NCBI GenBank assembly: GCA_028689025.1
Contig: JAQTXA010000005.1
Location: 1 to 64,000, forward strand
Source of the DNA: Aliarcobacter sp.
GTDB lineage: Bacteria > Campylobacterota > Campylobacteria > Campylobacterales > Arcobacteraceae
DNA: 64,000 bases
Reading direction: 5' to 3'
Part shown: piece by piece, positions 1 through 8,520 of the stretch
How the letters are laid out: every line of letters begins with the position of its first letter
How positions within the stretch are numbered: position 1 is the stretch's first letter
Notes under the pieces: model-generated
What the model saw: only the letters and a program-made list of their open reading frames with translations
Databases searched by the model: none
Told to the model about the DNA's origin: nothing
Translations under genes and position numbers: made by a program

Positions 1-23
1 TCTGCACCGATAAAATATTTCAT
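1..23 (-). CDS. rpiB: Ribose-5-phosphate isomerase B (N-terminal fragment)
   Basis: Only the first seven codons lie in the window (MKYFIGA). The ATG shares one base with the lepB stop codon (TAATG), so it is translationally coupled to lepB. The opening residues resemble the usual start of RpiB, which interconverts ribose-5-P and ribulose-5-P. The call rests on seven residues and is tentative; the existence of a coupled gene is more certain than its name. Confidence 0.45.
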
Positions 24-808
24 TAATAAATTCCTTCTTGTTGTTCAATTTCTAATTTATCAAAATCTACTGTCTCTTCTAAAGTTTTAACTGTTTTTAA
101 AACTCTATCCCATCTAATCTCTTTATGTTCACTCCATGAAAAATAGATAAACCAAGGAGTTCCTACTATATCTTTATATGGAACTGTTCCCCAAAATCTT
201 GAATCATTTGAATGGTCTCTATTATCACCCATCATAAATGTTTCATCTTCAGGAACAATTATTGGAGACATATTAAAAAGTTCAGCTGGATTTAGTCCAT
301 TATTCACAACATTTGCATCATTATGAATTCCAGGATGTTCTTTTCTATATGGATTTACTACCCAAAGTTTGTCACCAACTTCAACAATATTCTCTTTTGG
401 ATAATTTGCTTTTACAAACTCATTTCCCTCTTTTGGATGAAGTAAAAGATGTTTATCTTGAATTGCAACTAAATCTCCACCAGTTGCAACTGCTCTTTTT
501 ACATAGTGAATATCTTCATTTTTCGGGTATCTAAAAACTACAATATCACCTCTTTTTGGTCTTGATCCCTCAATTAAATGACCATTTCCATTAAAGTCAG
601 GTAAAACTTTTATCTCAAGCCAAGGAATTCTTGGAGTTGGAATTCCATAAGAGAATTTTTTTACAAAAAGCATATCACCAATTAAAAGTGTATTTTTCAT
701 ACTTCCACTAGGAATTACGAATGCTTGTGCAACAAAAAAAATAATTCCAAGAACTATTACTATTGTCCCAGTCCACGAAGAAGACCAGTTATATATTTTT
801 TTTAACAT
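23..808 (-). CDS. lepB: Signal peptidase I
   Basis: Membrane-bound serine protease that removes signal peptides from exported proteins on the outer face of the inner membrane. A single N-terminal membrane segment (about residues 13-32) runs into the SGSM motif with nucleophile Ser36. The general base is Lys104 in YVKRAVATGGD. The box-E signature MGDNRDHSNDSR lies near residues 192-203. At 261 residues it is the normal length for the family. It follows folD with no gap (folD stop at 809-811) and overlaps the next gene by one base, so the three are probably one operon. All catalytic residues are present. Confidence 0.97.
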   Translation of the reverse strand: MLKKIYNWSSSWTGTIVIVLGIIFFVAQAFVIPSGSMKNTLLIGDMLFVKKFSYGIPTPRIPWLEIKVLPDFNGNGHLIEGSRPKRGDIVVFRYPKNEDIHYVKRAVATGGDLVAIQDKHLLLHPKEGNEFVKANYPKENIVEVGDKLWVVNPYRKEHPGIHNDANVVNNGLNPAELFNMSPIIVPEDETFMMGDNRDHSNDSRFWGTVPYKDIVGTPWFIYFSWSEHKEIRWDRVLKTVKTLEETVDFDKLEIEQQEGIY

Positions 809-1669
809 CTATTTAGTTTCTCTTTTTTCTCTTAATTTGGCAGCTTTTATTGTATTTTTTAAAAGCATACCAATAGTCATAGGTCCAACACCACCAGGAA
901 CTGGAGTTAAGTGTGAACATTTATCTTTTAAGCCTTCAAAATCTGCATCACCAACTAGTTTTCCAGTTTCAAGTCTATTAATACCAACATCGATAACAAC
1001 AGCGCCATCTTTTACCATATCAGCTTTTAATAAATAAGGAACTCCAACAGCAATTACTACAATATCAGCTGCAAGGGTATGAGCTTTTAAATCTTTTGTT
1101 CGTGAGTTACAAACAGTAACTGTAGCTTTTGCATTAATTAAAAGTGAAGCCATTGGTTTACCAACAATATCGCTACTTCCAATAACAACTACATTTTTAC
1201 CACTTAATTCAATTCCATACTCTTCAAATATTCTCATAACACCAAATGGAGTTGCTGGTAAAAATGCATCAAGATTTGAAACCATTCTTCCTACGTTGTA
1301 AGGATGGAAACCATCTACATCTTTTAAAGGATTAATTGCTTCAAGAACAACAGTTGTATCTATATGTTTTGGAAGTGGTAATTGAACTAAAATACCATCA
1401 AGTTTTGGATTTTCATTCATTCTTTCAATAGTTTCTAATAATTCTTCTTGAGTTATACTATCTGGCATTTCATGAACAACAGAGTAAATACCTGCATTTT
1501 TACATGATTTTGCTTTACTAGATACATATGTTGCACTAGCTGCATCATTTCCAACTAAAATAACAGCAAGTCCTGGAGTTATTTGTTTCTCTTCTACAAG
1601 TTGAGCTACTTCAACTTTAACTTCTTCTTTGATTTTTTCAGATAATGCTTTTCCATCTAATAATATCAT
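809..1669 (-). CDS. folD: Bifunctional methylenetetrahydrofolate dehydrogenase / cyclohydrolase
   Basis: Cytosolic one-carbon enzyme that converts 5,10-methylene-THF to 5,10-methenyl-THF and then 10-formyl-THF, feeding purine and fMet synthesis. It has the active-site YVxxK (Tyr48, Lys52), the NADP-loop motif GSSDIVGKPM and the C-terminal family signature PVPGGVGPMT. The 286-residue length is standard. It is first in the folD-lepB operon and is transcribed away from rplY; 154 bp separate the two divergent starts. It lies upstream of the one-carbon donor enzyme glyA (17009-18271) but in a different transcription unit. Confidence 0.97.
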   Translation of the reverse strand: MILLDGKALSEKIKEEVKVEVAQLVEEKQITPGLAVILVGNDAASATYVSSKAKSCKNAGIYSVVHEMPDSITQEELLETIERMNENPKLDGILVQLPLPKHIDTTVVLEAINPLKDVDGFHPYNVGRMVSNLDAFLPATPFGVMRIFEEYGIELSGKNVVVIGSSDIVGKPMASLLINAKATVTVCNSRTKDLKAHTLAADIVVIAVGVPYLLKADMVKDGAVVIDVGINRLETGKLVGDADFEGLKDKCSHLTPVPGGVGPMTIGMLLKNTIKAAKLREKRETK

Positions 1670-1785
1670 CGGTTTTTTACCTTATATTTTGTTTTTATTA
1701 AGGAATTATATTATCTAAAAATCAATTAATAAAAGTTAAATATAAAATTAATAAAAACTTAAACATATATTTAGAAAACTTTTAA

Positions 1786-1823
1786 TATAATCCTGCCCTA
1801 AATTTAAAAACAAAGGAAACGTT
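1786..1823 (+). promoter_or_regulatory. rplY promoter -10 and ribosome binding site
   Basis: A perfect TATAAT lies at 1786-1791, preceded by AT-rich DNA without a clear -35, as is usual for Campylobacterota sigma-70 promoters. AAAGGA at 1812-1817 sits 6 bp before the rplY ATG at 1824. It probably drives rplY-pth-lptG and the Nudix gene. Confidence 0.7.
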
Positions 1824-2360
1824 ATGTTAGAGGGTATCATCAGAGATAGTATGACAAAACAAGCTACTAAAACTTTAAGAAGAGAAGGGTATTTAATTGC
1901 AAATATCTATGGTAAAGGTTTAGAAAATATTTCAGCTGCATTCAAAAGAAATGAATTTATCAAATTCTTAAAAAATAAAGAAACATTAGCATTTGATGTT
2001 AATCTTGGTGGAAACATTGTAAAAGTTGTAGTTCAAGAGTACCAAAAATGTCCGTTAACTTCGACATTATTACATGTTGATTTAATGGTTGCACAAGCTG
2101 GTGTTAAAACTGCATATAAAATTCCAGTTAAAACAACTGGTATTGCAAAAGGTCTTAAAAATAAAGGTCTTTTAATGATTCACACAAAAAGAGTACCTGT
2201 TAAATGTACACTTGAAGACTTACCAAATAATATTACTTTAGATGTAACAAACTTAGATACAGGTGATAATATCTTAATTAGAGATTTAACTTTACCTGAA
2301 ACTTTAGAGTGTTTCTTAGATCCAAGAGTTCCTGTTGTTGGTATAATTAAAGCTAAATAG
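1824..2360 (+). CDS. rplY: 50S ribosomal protein L25 (general stress protein Ctc form)
   Basis: 5S-rRNA-binding ribosomal protein. At 178 residues it is the long two-domain CTC form: an N-terminal L25 domain (about 1-90) and a C-terminal TL5-type beta domain (about 95-178). The start is fixed by a good AAAGGA site and a TATAAT promoter upstream. It heads the operon rplY-pth-lptG, an arrangement also known in Campylobacter. Only 10 bp separate its stop from pth. Confidence 0.96.
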   Translation: MLEGIIRDSMTKQATKTLRREGYLIANIYGKGLENISAAFKRNEFIKFLKNKETLAFDVNLGGNIVKVVVQEYQKCPLTSTLLHVDLMVAQAGVKTAYKIPVKTTGIAKGLKNKGLLMIHTKRVPVKCTLEDLPNNITLDVTNLDTGDNILIRDLTLPETLECFLDPRVPVVGIIKAK

Positions 2361-2370
2361 TTTTAATTTA

Positions 2371-2922
2371 ATGCATTTAATTGTAGGTCTTGGGAATATT
2401 GGTGATAAATACCAACTAACAAGACATAATGTAGGATTTATGGTTATCGATGAGATAACCAAAAATCTTACAACTTCAAATATTCAAAAATCAAATTTTC
2501 ATTCTACTCTAGAAAAATCAGCTTATGATTTATATTCAAAACCAACTACATTTATGAATAATTCTGGAATGGCTGTTCAAGCAATTAAAGAGTATTATAA
2601 ATTAGAGATGGAAGATATTATTGTAATTCATGATGATATTGATTTACCATTTGGAACTGTAAAGTTTAAAATAGGTGGTGGTCATGGTGGACATAATGGT
2701 TTAAGATCAATTGACGCACATATTGGAAAAGAATACATTCGAGTAAGAATTGGTGTAGGAAAACCACAAGATAAAGCGGAAGTTGCAAATTATGTATTAA
2801 ATAATTTTTCAAAAGAAGAAATAAACAAACTACCTGATATAATTGCTCACACTATAAATGCTATAAAAGCATTAAAAAGTGAAGATATAGAACAAATTAA
2901 AACTAAATTTACATTGAAGTAA
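2371..2922 (+). CDS. pth: Peptidyl-tRNA hydrolase
   Basis: Cytosolic enzyme that recycles peptidyl-tRNAs dropped from ribosomes. It shows the family signature at the N-terminus (GLGNIGDKY followed by TRHNVGF, catalytic His19), the substrate-contacting Asn in FMNNSG near residue 67, and GGGHGGHNGLRS near residue 107. The 183-residue length is typical. The spacing to rplY (10 bp) and lptG (1 bp) shows one transcription unit. Confidence 0.96.
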   Translation: MHLIVGLGNIGDKYQLTRHNVGFMVIDEITKNLTTSNIQKSNFHSTLEKSAYDLYSKPTTFMNNSGMAVQAIKEYYKLEMEDIIVIHDDIDLPFGTVKFKIGGGHGGHNGLRSIDAHIGKEYIRVRIGVGKPQDKAEVANYVLNNFSKEEINKLPDIIAHTINAIKALKSEDIEQIKTKFTLK

Positions 2923-2923
2923 G

Positions 2924-3991
2924 ATGAGCATATTAACAAAATATATTTTAAAAAAATATCTAATAAATTTTATTATTGTTCTTATTTCTTTAGAAATTTT
3001 TTTTGTAGGTATTGATTTCTTACAAAACTTTAAATCGATTCCCCACTCAGCAAATTTACAAATTTTATATGTGTTATATATGGCATTTTTTACCCTTACA
3101 ATAACTTTACCCCTATCAATTGTTTTTGGTTGGATTGTAACCTTAGTTGTATTTATTAAAAATAACGAGTTTGTTGCTTTTAATGCACTTGGCGCAACAA
3201 ATAAAAAGATTATTTTGCCTGTTGTAAATATCTCTGTTTTATTATTAACATTGCTTATTATTCTTCAAATGACTCCTTTAGCTTACTCTTCTGATCAAAA
3301 AAGGAAAATTTTAGACAATGAGTATTTTACAAGTACCAAAAGTGATATTTTTTTAAAATATAATGATTATTATGTATATTTTAAAAAGTTATTACCATTA
3401 GAAAAGAGAGCTGAAGATATTCATATATTTAAGGTTTTAGGAAAAGATGTTGTCGAAACGATTATAGGGGAAAAAGCTTATTTTCAGAATAATAGATGGT
3501 ATGTATTGAATGTTAAAATAATTGAAAAACCTAAAGATTTAAACGTTGACAGTTCTAAATTAGATATTAGGTACGAAAAATTTTTACATACTTTAGATGG
3601 ATTTAAACCAAAAATTCTTGATAATGTTTATGACAGTAAATCGGATTTTTCTATACTTGATGCTGTTTCAGCAGTTCTTTTATTACAAGAACAAGGAATA
3701 AATACAGATAAAATAAGAAGTATTCTCTATAATTTAATTATAGTTCCATTTTTTGTTATTCCTCTTATTTTATTAATTTTTGTATATGCATCTTTGAATA
3801 GTAGATTTTTTAATATGGGTAAATTCACTTCTCTCTCAATTTTTGGAACACTAGTTATTTGGGGTATGTTTTTTATGTTGTATAAATTTACAAATGGAGG
3901 TATATTAATCCCCGAAATATCTATTTTAATACCAATGTTATTATGGATAATTAGTTCATTGTACTTTTATAATAAAAAAATAAATTCTTAA
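2924..3991 (+). CDS. lptG: LptF/LptG-family lipopolysaccharide export permease
   Basis: Inner-membrane permease of the LPS transport system (YjgP/YjgQ family), which passes LPS from the inner membrane to the periplasmic bridge, powered by LptB. Six hydrophobic segments are visible: three near the N-terminus (about 14-34, 48-72, 95-118) and three near the C-terminus (about 265-285, 298-318, 326-346). A periplasmic beta-jellyroll region lies between them. The start is one base after the pth stop. LptG rather than LptF is inferred from position and family habit, so the letter is less certain than the family. Confidence 0.85.
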   Translation: MSILTKYILKKYLINFIIVLISLEIFFVGIDFLQNFKSIPHSANLQILYVLYMAFFTLTITLPLSIVFGWIVTLVVFIKNNEFVAFNALGATNKKIILPVVNISVLLLTLLIILQMTPLAYSSDQKRKILDNEYFTSTKSDIFLKYNDYYVYFKKLLPLEKRAEDIHIFKVLGKDVVETIIGEKAYFQNNRWYVLNVKIIEKPKDLNVDSSKLDIRYEKFLHTLDGFKPKILDNVYDSKSDFSILDAVSAVLLLQEQGINTDKIRSILYNLIIVPFFVIPLILLIFVYASLNSRFFNMGKFTSLSIFGTLVIWGMFFMLYKFTNGGILIPEISILIPMLLWIISSLYFYNKKINS

Positions 3992-4006
3992 GAAGGCAGA
4001 ATAAAA

Positions 4007-4453
4007 ATGAGATCTCATGTAAAATCGTATGGGGTAGTTCCTTATTTAGTAACAAATGACAATATAAAAATATTGTTATGTAAATCAGTTGCAAGTAAAG
4101 ATAAATGGGGTTGTTTAAAAGGAACAAAAACTAGTAAAGAATCTGCTTATGAATGCGCAAAAAGAGAGTTTTTAGAAGAGAGTTCAATTGATGTTGATAT
4201 AGCTCTTTTTGAGAATTATTTTGAGCAAATTAATATAGATAAAGATGTTGGTATTTGGTTAGTAGATGCAAATAACATTGAAAATTTTAATAAGTATTTT
4301 GATAATGATACTTTGAAAAACAACTATTTATCTTGGGAAAATTCAAAGGTTAAATTCTTTTCATTGAATAATTTGCCAAGAATAAAAAGTAAACAAATTA
4401 ATTTAATAAAAGAGATTAAGGATTTTTTGAAAAATAAGAATCTACACCATTAG
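4007..4453 (+). CDS. Nudix hydrolase
   Basis: Hydrolase of nucleoside diphosphates linked to another group; the substrate is unknown. The Nudix box spans residues 39-61 and fits GX5EX7REUXEEXXU, with the metal-binding REFLEE core at 53-58; the usual Gly after EE is Ser here. The 148-residue length fits a single-domain Nudix protein. It follows lptG by 15 bp and may be the end of the rplY operon. Its last 38 bases overlap the 3' end of the convergent amidase gene. Confidence 0.87.
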   Translation: MRSHVKSYGVVPYLVTNDNIKILLCKSVASKDKWGCLKGTKTSKESAYECAKREFLEESSIDVDIALFENYFEQINIDKDVGIWLVDANNIENFNKYFDNDTLKNNYLSWENSKVKFFSLNNLPRIKSKQINLIKEIKDFLKNKNLHH

Positions 4454-6200
4454 CAATTCCATTTGCTAATAGTTGTTGGTAATTTTTATCATATAATCTT
4501 TTACCTTCTAATGGATGAGAGATATATCCTAATTCCACTAATATAGAAGGCATTTGAGCACCTACAAGTACCCAAAATGGTCCTTCTCTAACTCCTGAAT
4601 CTTGTATATCTTTATATTTACTTCTAGCAGATTGTAAGATACCTGCTTGAACATCAATTGCAAATTTATGAGATGCTGTAATTCTTGGACGATTTAGAGA
4701 CTCTAAAAAAACATCTTTTGAAGATGCACTCATTTCTCTTATATCTGATTTGTTCTCTAGTGCAGCAACTCTTTTCGCTCTTTCATTTCTAGCAGGACTT
4801 AAAAAGAATGTTTCAATTCCATCAACTTCATGTGCTTTTTCTAATGGTACTGCATTTGTATGTATTGACATAAATAAATCAGCATTTTTTTCATTTGCTA
4901 AAACTGTTCTATCCATAACTTTTATAAAAAAATCAGAGTTTCTTGTTAGATATACATTATATCCTCTTTGTTTTAGAATAGAAGCTAAATATTTTGTTAC
5001 ATTTAGATTTATAACTTTTTCATATCTTTTATTAGGACCTACTGCACCAACATCATCACCTCCATGTCCTGCATCAAGAACAATAGTTTTATTCCTACTT
5101 TTTGAAATACTTGTCATCTTTGTTAAGGAAGAAGGAGGAAGAGCTACTGGGATATCCTTAATAATCTTTTCTTTTTTCTTAGTTGTACTATTTGGAATAT
5201 TATTAATTATATTTATGACTAATTCTCTTGAAGAAAGTGAGTAAGTTATTTTAGGATTATCTTTATTTGATATTACTATTCTAACACTATTTTTATTGTC
5301 ATTTACGGTTATATTATCAATATTGTCTATAGTTAGTTTTGTAGGTGTTGTATATTTGTATTTTCCAGCTATATCAAATGTATATTGATAATTAGCACCA
5401 TTTTTCTTTGAGAATTGCGCTATGTCTTTTTTTGAATAATTTTTGTTAAACTTTACAATAATCTTATTTTCATCTGTATCTATTGAACGAATAGAGTTTT
5501 GAGTATCTATATTAATTGGCTCTTTTGTAGAATTATTTTCATTTATTTTTGTTCCAATTAGCTCATTTTTATTTGATGAAGATAAATTTTCTAAATTGTC
5601 AACAGAAATTATAATTTGTCGTTTAGTTAATTTATAAGATGTTGATAAATTTTTATCACTTGATAAAACAACTCTTAATATATCTGGTTTAAATTGACCT
5701 AAGGTTATTCTATTAACACCATTAATTTCTAATTTTGTAGGTATAGCATCTTTAAAATAACCACTAATATCATAAACATCTCGGAATAAATTACTTTGGC
5801 TTAATTCAAAAGATTTTATATAGCTGCTATCTATATCTTCATTAAAATCAATAATAATAGTGTTATCTATAGTGTGTACAGAAGCTATTGAATAAAGTTT
5901 ATTATTTGTATTATTAGTTTGTTTAGAATCATTTTGTGTACTATTAGAAAGAGATTTATTTTGTCTTTGTAACAATATTTCTAGTTTCTTTTTATCTGGC
6001 CGAACATCTTTATTGATTTTTTCACCAATAGATATTATATTTTTTAGTTCATCAATTTTTAGCTGTTCATTTTTTTGCATAACAGCTTTTAGATAGTTCA
6101 TTTTTGCAGTATGATATTGTTCATTTAAACCATTAATTGATTCTGCTGCAATTAATAGTTTAAAAGTTAGAAGGGTGAGAATAAAAACTTTTTTTAAAAT
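4416..6200 (-). CDS. N-acetylmuramoyl-L-alanine amidase, AmiC type, with AMIN domains
   Basis: Periplasmic zinc amidase that cuts the bond between MurNAc and the peptide stem, as in daughter-cell separation. Two AMIN-type beta domains (about residues 100-210 and 235-330 of the long form) precede an Amidase_3 domain with the zinc/catalytic motifs LDAGHGGDD, SIHTNAVP and ILVELGYISHP. The first in-frame ATG (6101) would leave no signal peptide. The frame is open for 33 more codons, and an ATT at 6198-6200 sits 7 nt after AAAGGAG. From there the protein starts LKKVFILTLLTFKLLIAA, a clear signal peptide. I therefore prefer the rare ATT start. The upstream flavoprotein gene ends 2 bp before it, which suggests coupling. 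Confidence 0.88.
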   Translation of the reverse strand: MLKKVFILTLLTFKLLIAAESINGLNEQYHTAKMNYLKAVMQKNEQLKIDELKNIISIGEKINKDVRPDKKKLEILLQRQNKSLSNSTQNDSKQTNNTNNKLYSIASVHTIDNTIIIDFNEDIDSSYIKSFELSQSNLFRDVYDISGYFKDAIPTKLEINGVNRITLGQFKPDILRVVLSSDKNLSTSYKLTKRQIIISVDNLENLSSSNKNELIGTKINENNSTKEPINIDTQNSIRSIDTDENKIIVKFNKNYSKKDIAQFSKKNGANYQYTFDIAGKYKYTTPTKLTIDNIDNITVNDNKNSVRIVISNKDNPKITYSLSSRELVINIINNIPNSTTKKKEKIIKDIPVALPPSSLTKMTSISKSRNKTIVLDAGHGGDDVGAVGPNKRYEKVINLNVTKYLASILKQRGYNVYLTRNSDFFIKVMDRTVLANEKNADLFMSIHTNAVPLEKAHEVDGIETFFLSPARNERAKRVAALENKSDIREMSASSKDVFLESLNRPRITASHKFAIDVQAGILQSARSKYKDIQDSGVREGPFWVLVGAQMPSILVELGYISHPLEGKRLYDKNYQQLLANGIANGVDSYFSKNP

Positions 6201-6202
6201 TT

Positions 6203-7282
6203 TTATTCTCCTTTTGTTAATTTTTCCATTAGTTCTTTTACAGAGATAATTTTTTCAATTCTATATCCATTCGAACCTGAAAAGAATAAACCTGTTTCTT
6301 CATCACCCTGATAAGCAGCACCTAATCTATCTGCAATACAATAACCAACAAGTTTTGCCTCATGACCTCTATTACAAGGAGCTACACAATTTGAAATACA
6401 TTGAACTTTTGGAGCAGTTTTATTTTCAATAGAAAATTGTAAATTAGTCATAACACCACGAGCTGGAAGTCCAACAGGAGATTTCATAAGTTGTATATCT
6501 TCAGCTTTTGCATTTAATAAAACATTTTTAAATTTAGCATCTGCATCACACTCAAAAGTTCCTATGAATCTAGTCGCCATTTGAACACCTGCACAACCCA
6601 TTGCTAAAAATTTATCAATATCATTTTTATTCCAAACTCCACCAGCTGCAATGATTGGAATATTACCCCAAGCTTTTGCTTCTTCGATTACTGGACCTAT
6701 TATATTTTCAAGTTGATACTCTTCTTGAGCACATTGATCATAAGTAAATCCTTGATGACCACCACTTAATGGTCCTTCAACGATAATTGCATCAGGAAGT
6801 TTATTATATCTTTGCCATTTTTTACAAATTAATTTTAATGCTCTTGCGCTTGATACTATTGGTACTAGTGCAACATCTGGAAAATCTTTTGTAAACTCAG
6901 GCATATTTGTAGGAAGTCCTGCCCCTGTAATTATGATATTTATACCTGCTTCACATGCATCTCGTACAACTCTACCATAATCATTAATTGCATATAAAAC
7001 ATTACATGCAAGTGGTGCATCACCACAAATTTTTCTTGCATTTGCAACTATTTCAAAAAGTGAATCTCTATTATAAAAATTTGCAACATCTTTTGGTTTG
7101 TCTTTTTTTGTAACTATATGAATATTTTCACTTTTATTTTTATAGTAACCCGTTCCAACAGCAGATATAACACCTAATCCACCCTCTAAACTCACATTAC
7201 CAGCTAATTGATCCCAACTAATTCCTACACCCATTCCACCTTGGATTATTGGATGTTTTATCTCATACTTTCCTATTTTCAC
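6203..7282 (-). CDS. Nitronate monooxygenase-like flavin oxidoreductase
   Basis: FMN-dependent TIM-barrel protein of the 2-nitropropane dioxygenase / nitronate monooxygenase family. The N-terminal motif PIIQGGMGVGIS, the GAGLPTN segment near residue 120, GPLSGGHQGF near 171-180 and AAGGVWN plus GCAGVQMATRF in the phosphate-binding region support this. It is 359 residues long. The family also includes enoyl-ACP reductase FabK, so the physiological substrate is uncertain. Its stop lies 2 bp before the amidase start, and tyrS lies 11 bp upstream of it, so it is in an operon. Confidence 0.82.
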   Translation of the reverse strand: MKIGKYEIKHPIIQGGMGVGISWDQLAGNVSLEGGLGVISAVGTGYYKNKSENIHIVTKKDKPKDVANFYNRDSLFEIVANARKICGDAPLACNVLYAINDYGRVVRDACEAGINIIITGAGLPTNMPEFTKDFPDVALVPIVSSARALKLICKKWQRYNKLPDAIIVEGPLSGGHQGFTYDQCAQEEYQLENIIGPVIEEAKAWGNIPIIAAGGVWNKNDIDKFLAMGCAGVQMATRFIGTFECDADAKFKNVLLNAKAEDIQLMKSPVGLPARGVMTNLQFSIENKTAPKVQCISNCVAPCNRGHEAKLVGYCIADRLGAAYQGDEETGLFFSGSNGYRIEKIISVKELMEKLTKGE

Positions 7283-7293
7283 AACTAGCCTTT

Positions 7294-8502
7294 CTATTTT
7301 ATTATTATCTTAGCGAAATTTTTTTTACCTTTTTGTAAAATATACTCGCCATTTTCTAAATTTAATTTATCATCATTTATTTTTTCTTGATTTATTGATA
7401 CTGCATTTGCTTTTATATCACGTCTTGCTTGTGAAGTTGAATCAACTAATTTACTATCAACTAAAGCCTGACAAATCCATACAGGAGCCTCAAATGTAAA
7501 TTCAGGCATATCTGTTGGAATATCTTTTTTTGCAAAAACTTTTTCAAATTCATCTTTTGCATTAACTCCTGCGCCATTTCCATGGAATCTTTCAACTATT
7601 TCCATAGCAAGAGATTCTTTTACTTTTTTAGGATGTAAAGTTTCATTTTTTACACCTTCTTTAATTTCTTCTATTTCTTTTAAAGATTTTCCAGATAACA
7701 GCTCAAAATATCTCCACATTAATTCATCTGAAATTGATAGAATTTTTCCAAACATATCAAAAGGTTCATCTGTTACACCAATGTAATTTCCTAATGATTT
7801 TGACATTTTTTGAACGCCATCAAGACCTTCTAAAATTGGCATCATTAAAACAGCTTGCTGTTTTTTACAGTTATATGCTTTTTGTAAAGTTCTTCCCATT
7901 AAAAGATTGAATTTTTGGTCTGTTCCTCCAAGTTCTATATCTGTATTCATAGCAACTGAATCATAACCTTGTAATAAAGGATAAGTAAATTCACTTAAAG
8001 CAATTGGAGTATTTGAGGCATATCTTTTTGAAAAATCATCTCGCTCTAGCATTCTAGCAACTGTTAAATTTGAAGCCAATGTTATTAATCCACCGGTTCC
8101 TAACTCTTTTAACCAAGTTGAGTTGAACATAACTTGTGTTTTTGATTCATCTAATATTTTGAAAACTTGTTCTTTATATGAAACAGCATTTTTTTGAACA
8201 TCTTCTTCTGTTAAAACTTTTCTTGTTTCACTTTTACCTGTTGGATCACCAATAGTTGCTGTAAAGTCTCCAATTAAAAATTGAACAATTCCTCCAAATT
8301 TTTGGAAAGTTGCAAGTTTTTGAATAAGAACTGTATGCCCTAAATGTAAATCTGGTGCAGTTGGATCAAATCCAGCTTTTACATAAAAATTTTCACCTGT
8401 TTCAAAATATTTTTTAATAAGTTTTTGTATTGCTTCAATATCGATAATTTCAGAAGTTCCTCTTTTTATCTCTTCTAATGCTTCTTGAACTCTATTTTCC
8501 AT
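7294..8502 (-). CDS. tyrS: Tyrosyl-tRNA synthetase
   Basis: Class I aminoacyl-tRNA synthetase that charges tRNA-Tyr. It has the HIGH-type motif HLGH at residues 53-56 and the KMSKS motif, followed by LGN, near residue 235. A C-terminal S4 RNA-binding domain (about 340-402) is visible. The 402-residue length fits the TyrZ-like subgroup common in Campylobacterota. It lies 18 bp downstream of rsh in the same direction. Confidence 0.97.
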   Translation of the reverse strand: MENRVQEALEEIKRGTSEIIDIEAIQKLIKKYFETGENFYVKAGFDPTAPDLHLGHTVLIQKLATFQKFGGIVQFLIGDFTATIGDPTGKSETRKVLTEEDVQKNAVSYKEQVFKILDESKTQVMFNSTWLKELGTGGLITLASNLTVARMLERDDFSKRYASNTPIALSEFTYPLLQGYDSVAMNTDIELGGTDQKFNLLMGRTLQKAYNCKKQQAVLMMPILEGLDGVQKMSKSLGNYIGVTDEPFDMFGKILSISDELMWRYFELLSGKSLKEIEEIKEGVKNETLHPKKVKESLAMEIVERFHGNGAGVNAKDEFEKVFAKKDIPTDMPEFTFEAPVWICQALVDSKLVDSTSQARRDIKANAVSINQEKINDDKLNLENGEYILQKGKKNFAKIIIK

Positions 8503-8520
8503 TAACTTTTTACCCTTTAA

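Noticed and set aside
4750..5244. Long plus-strand open frame inside the amidase gene
   Set aside because: It is antisense to a clear coding region with conserved motifs and has no family-like sequence or ribosome binding site.
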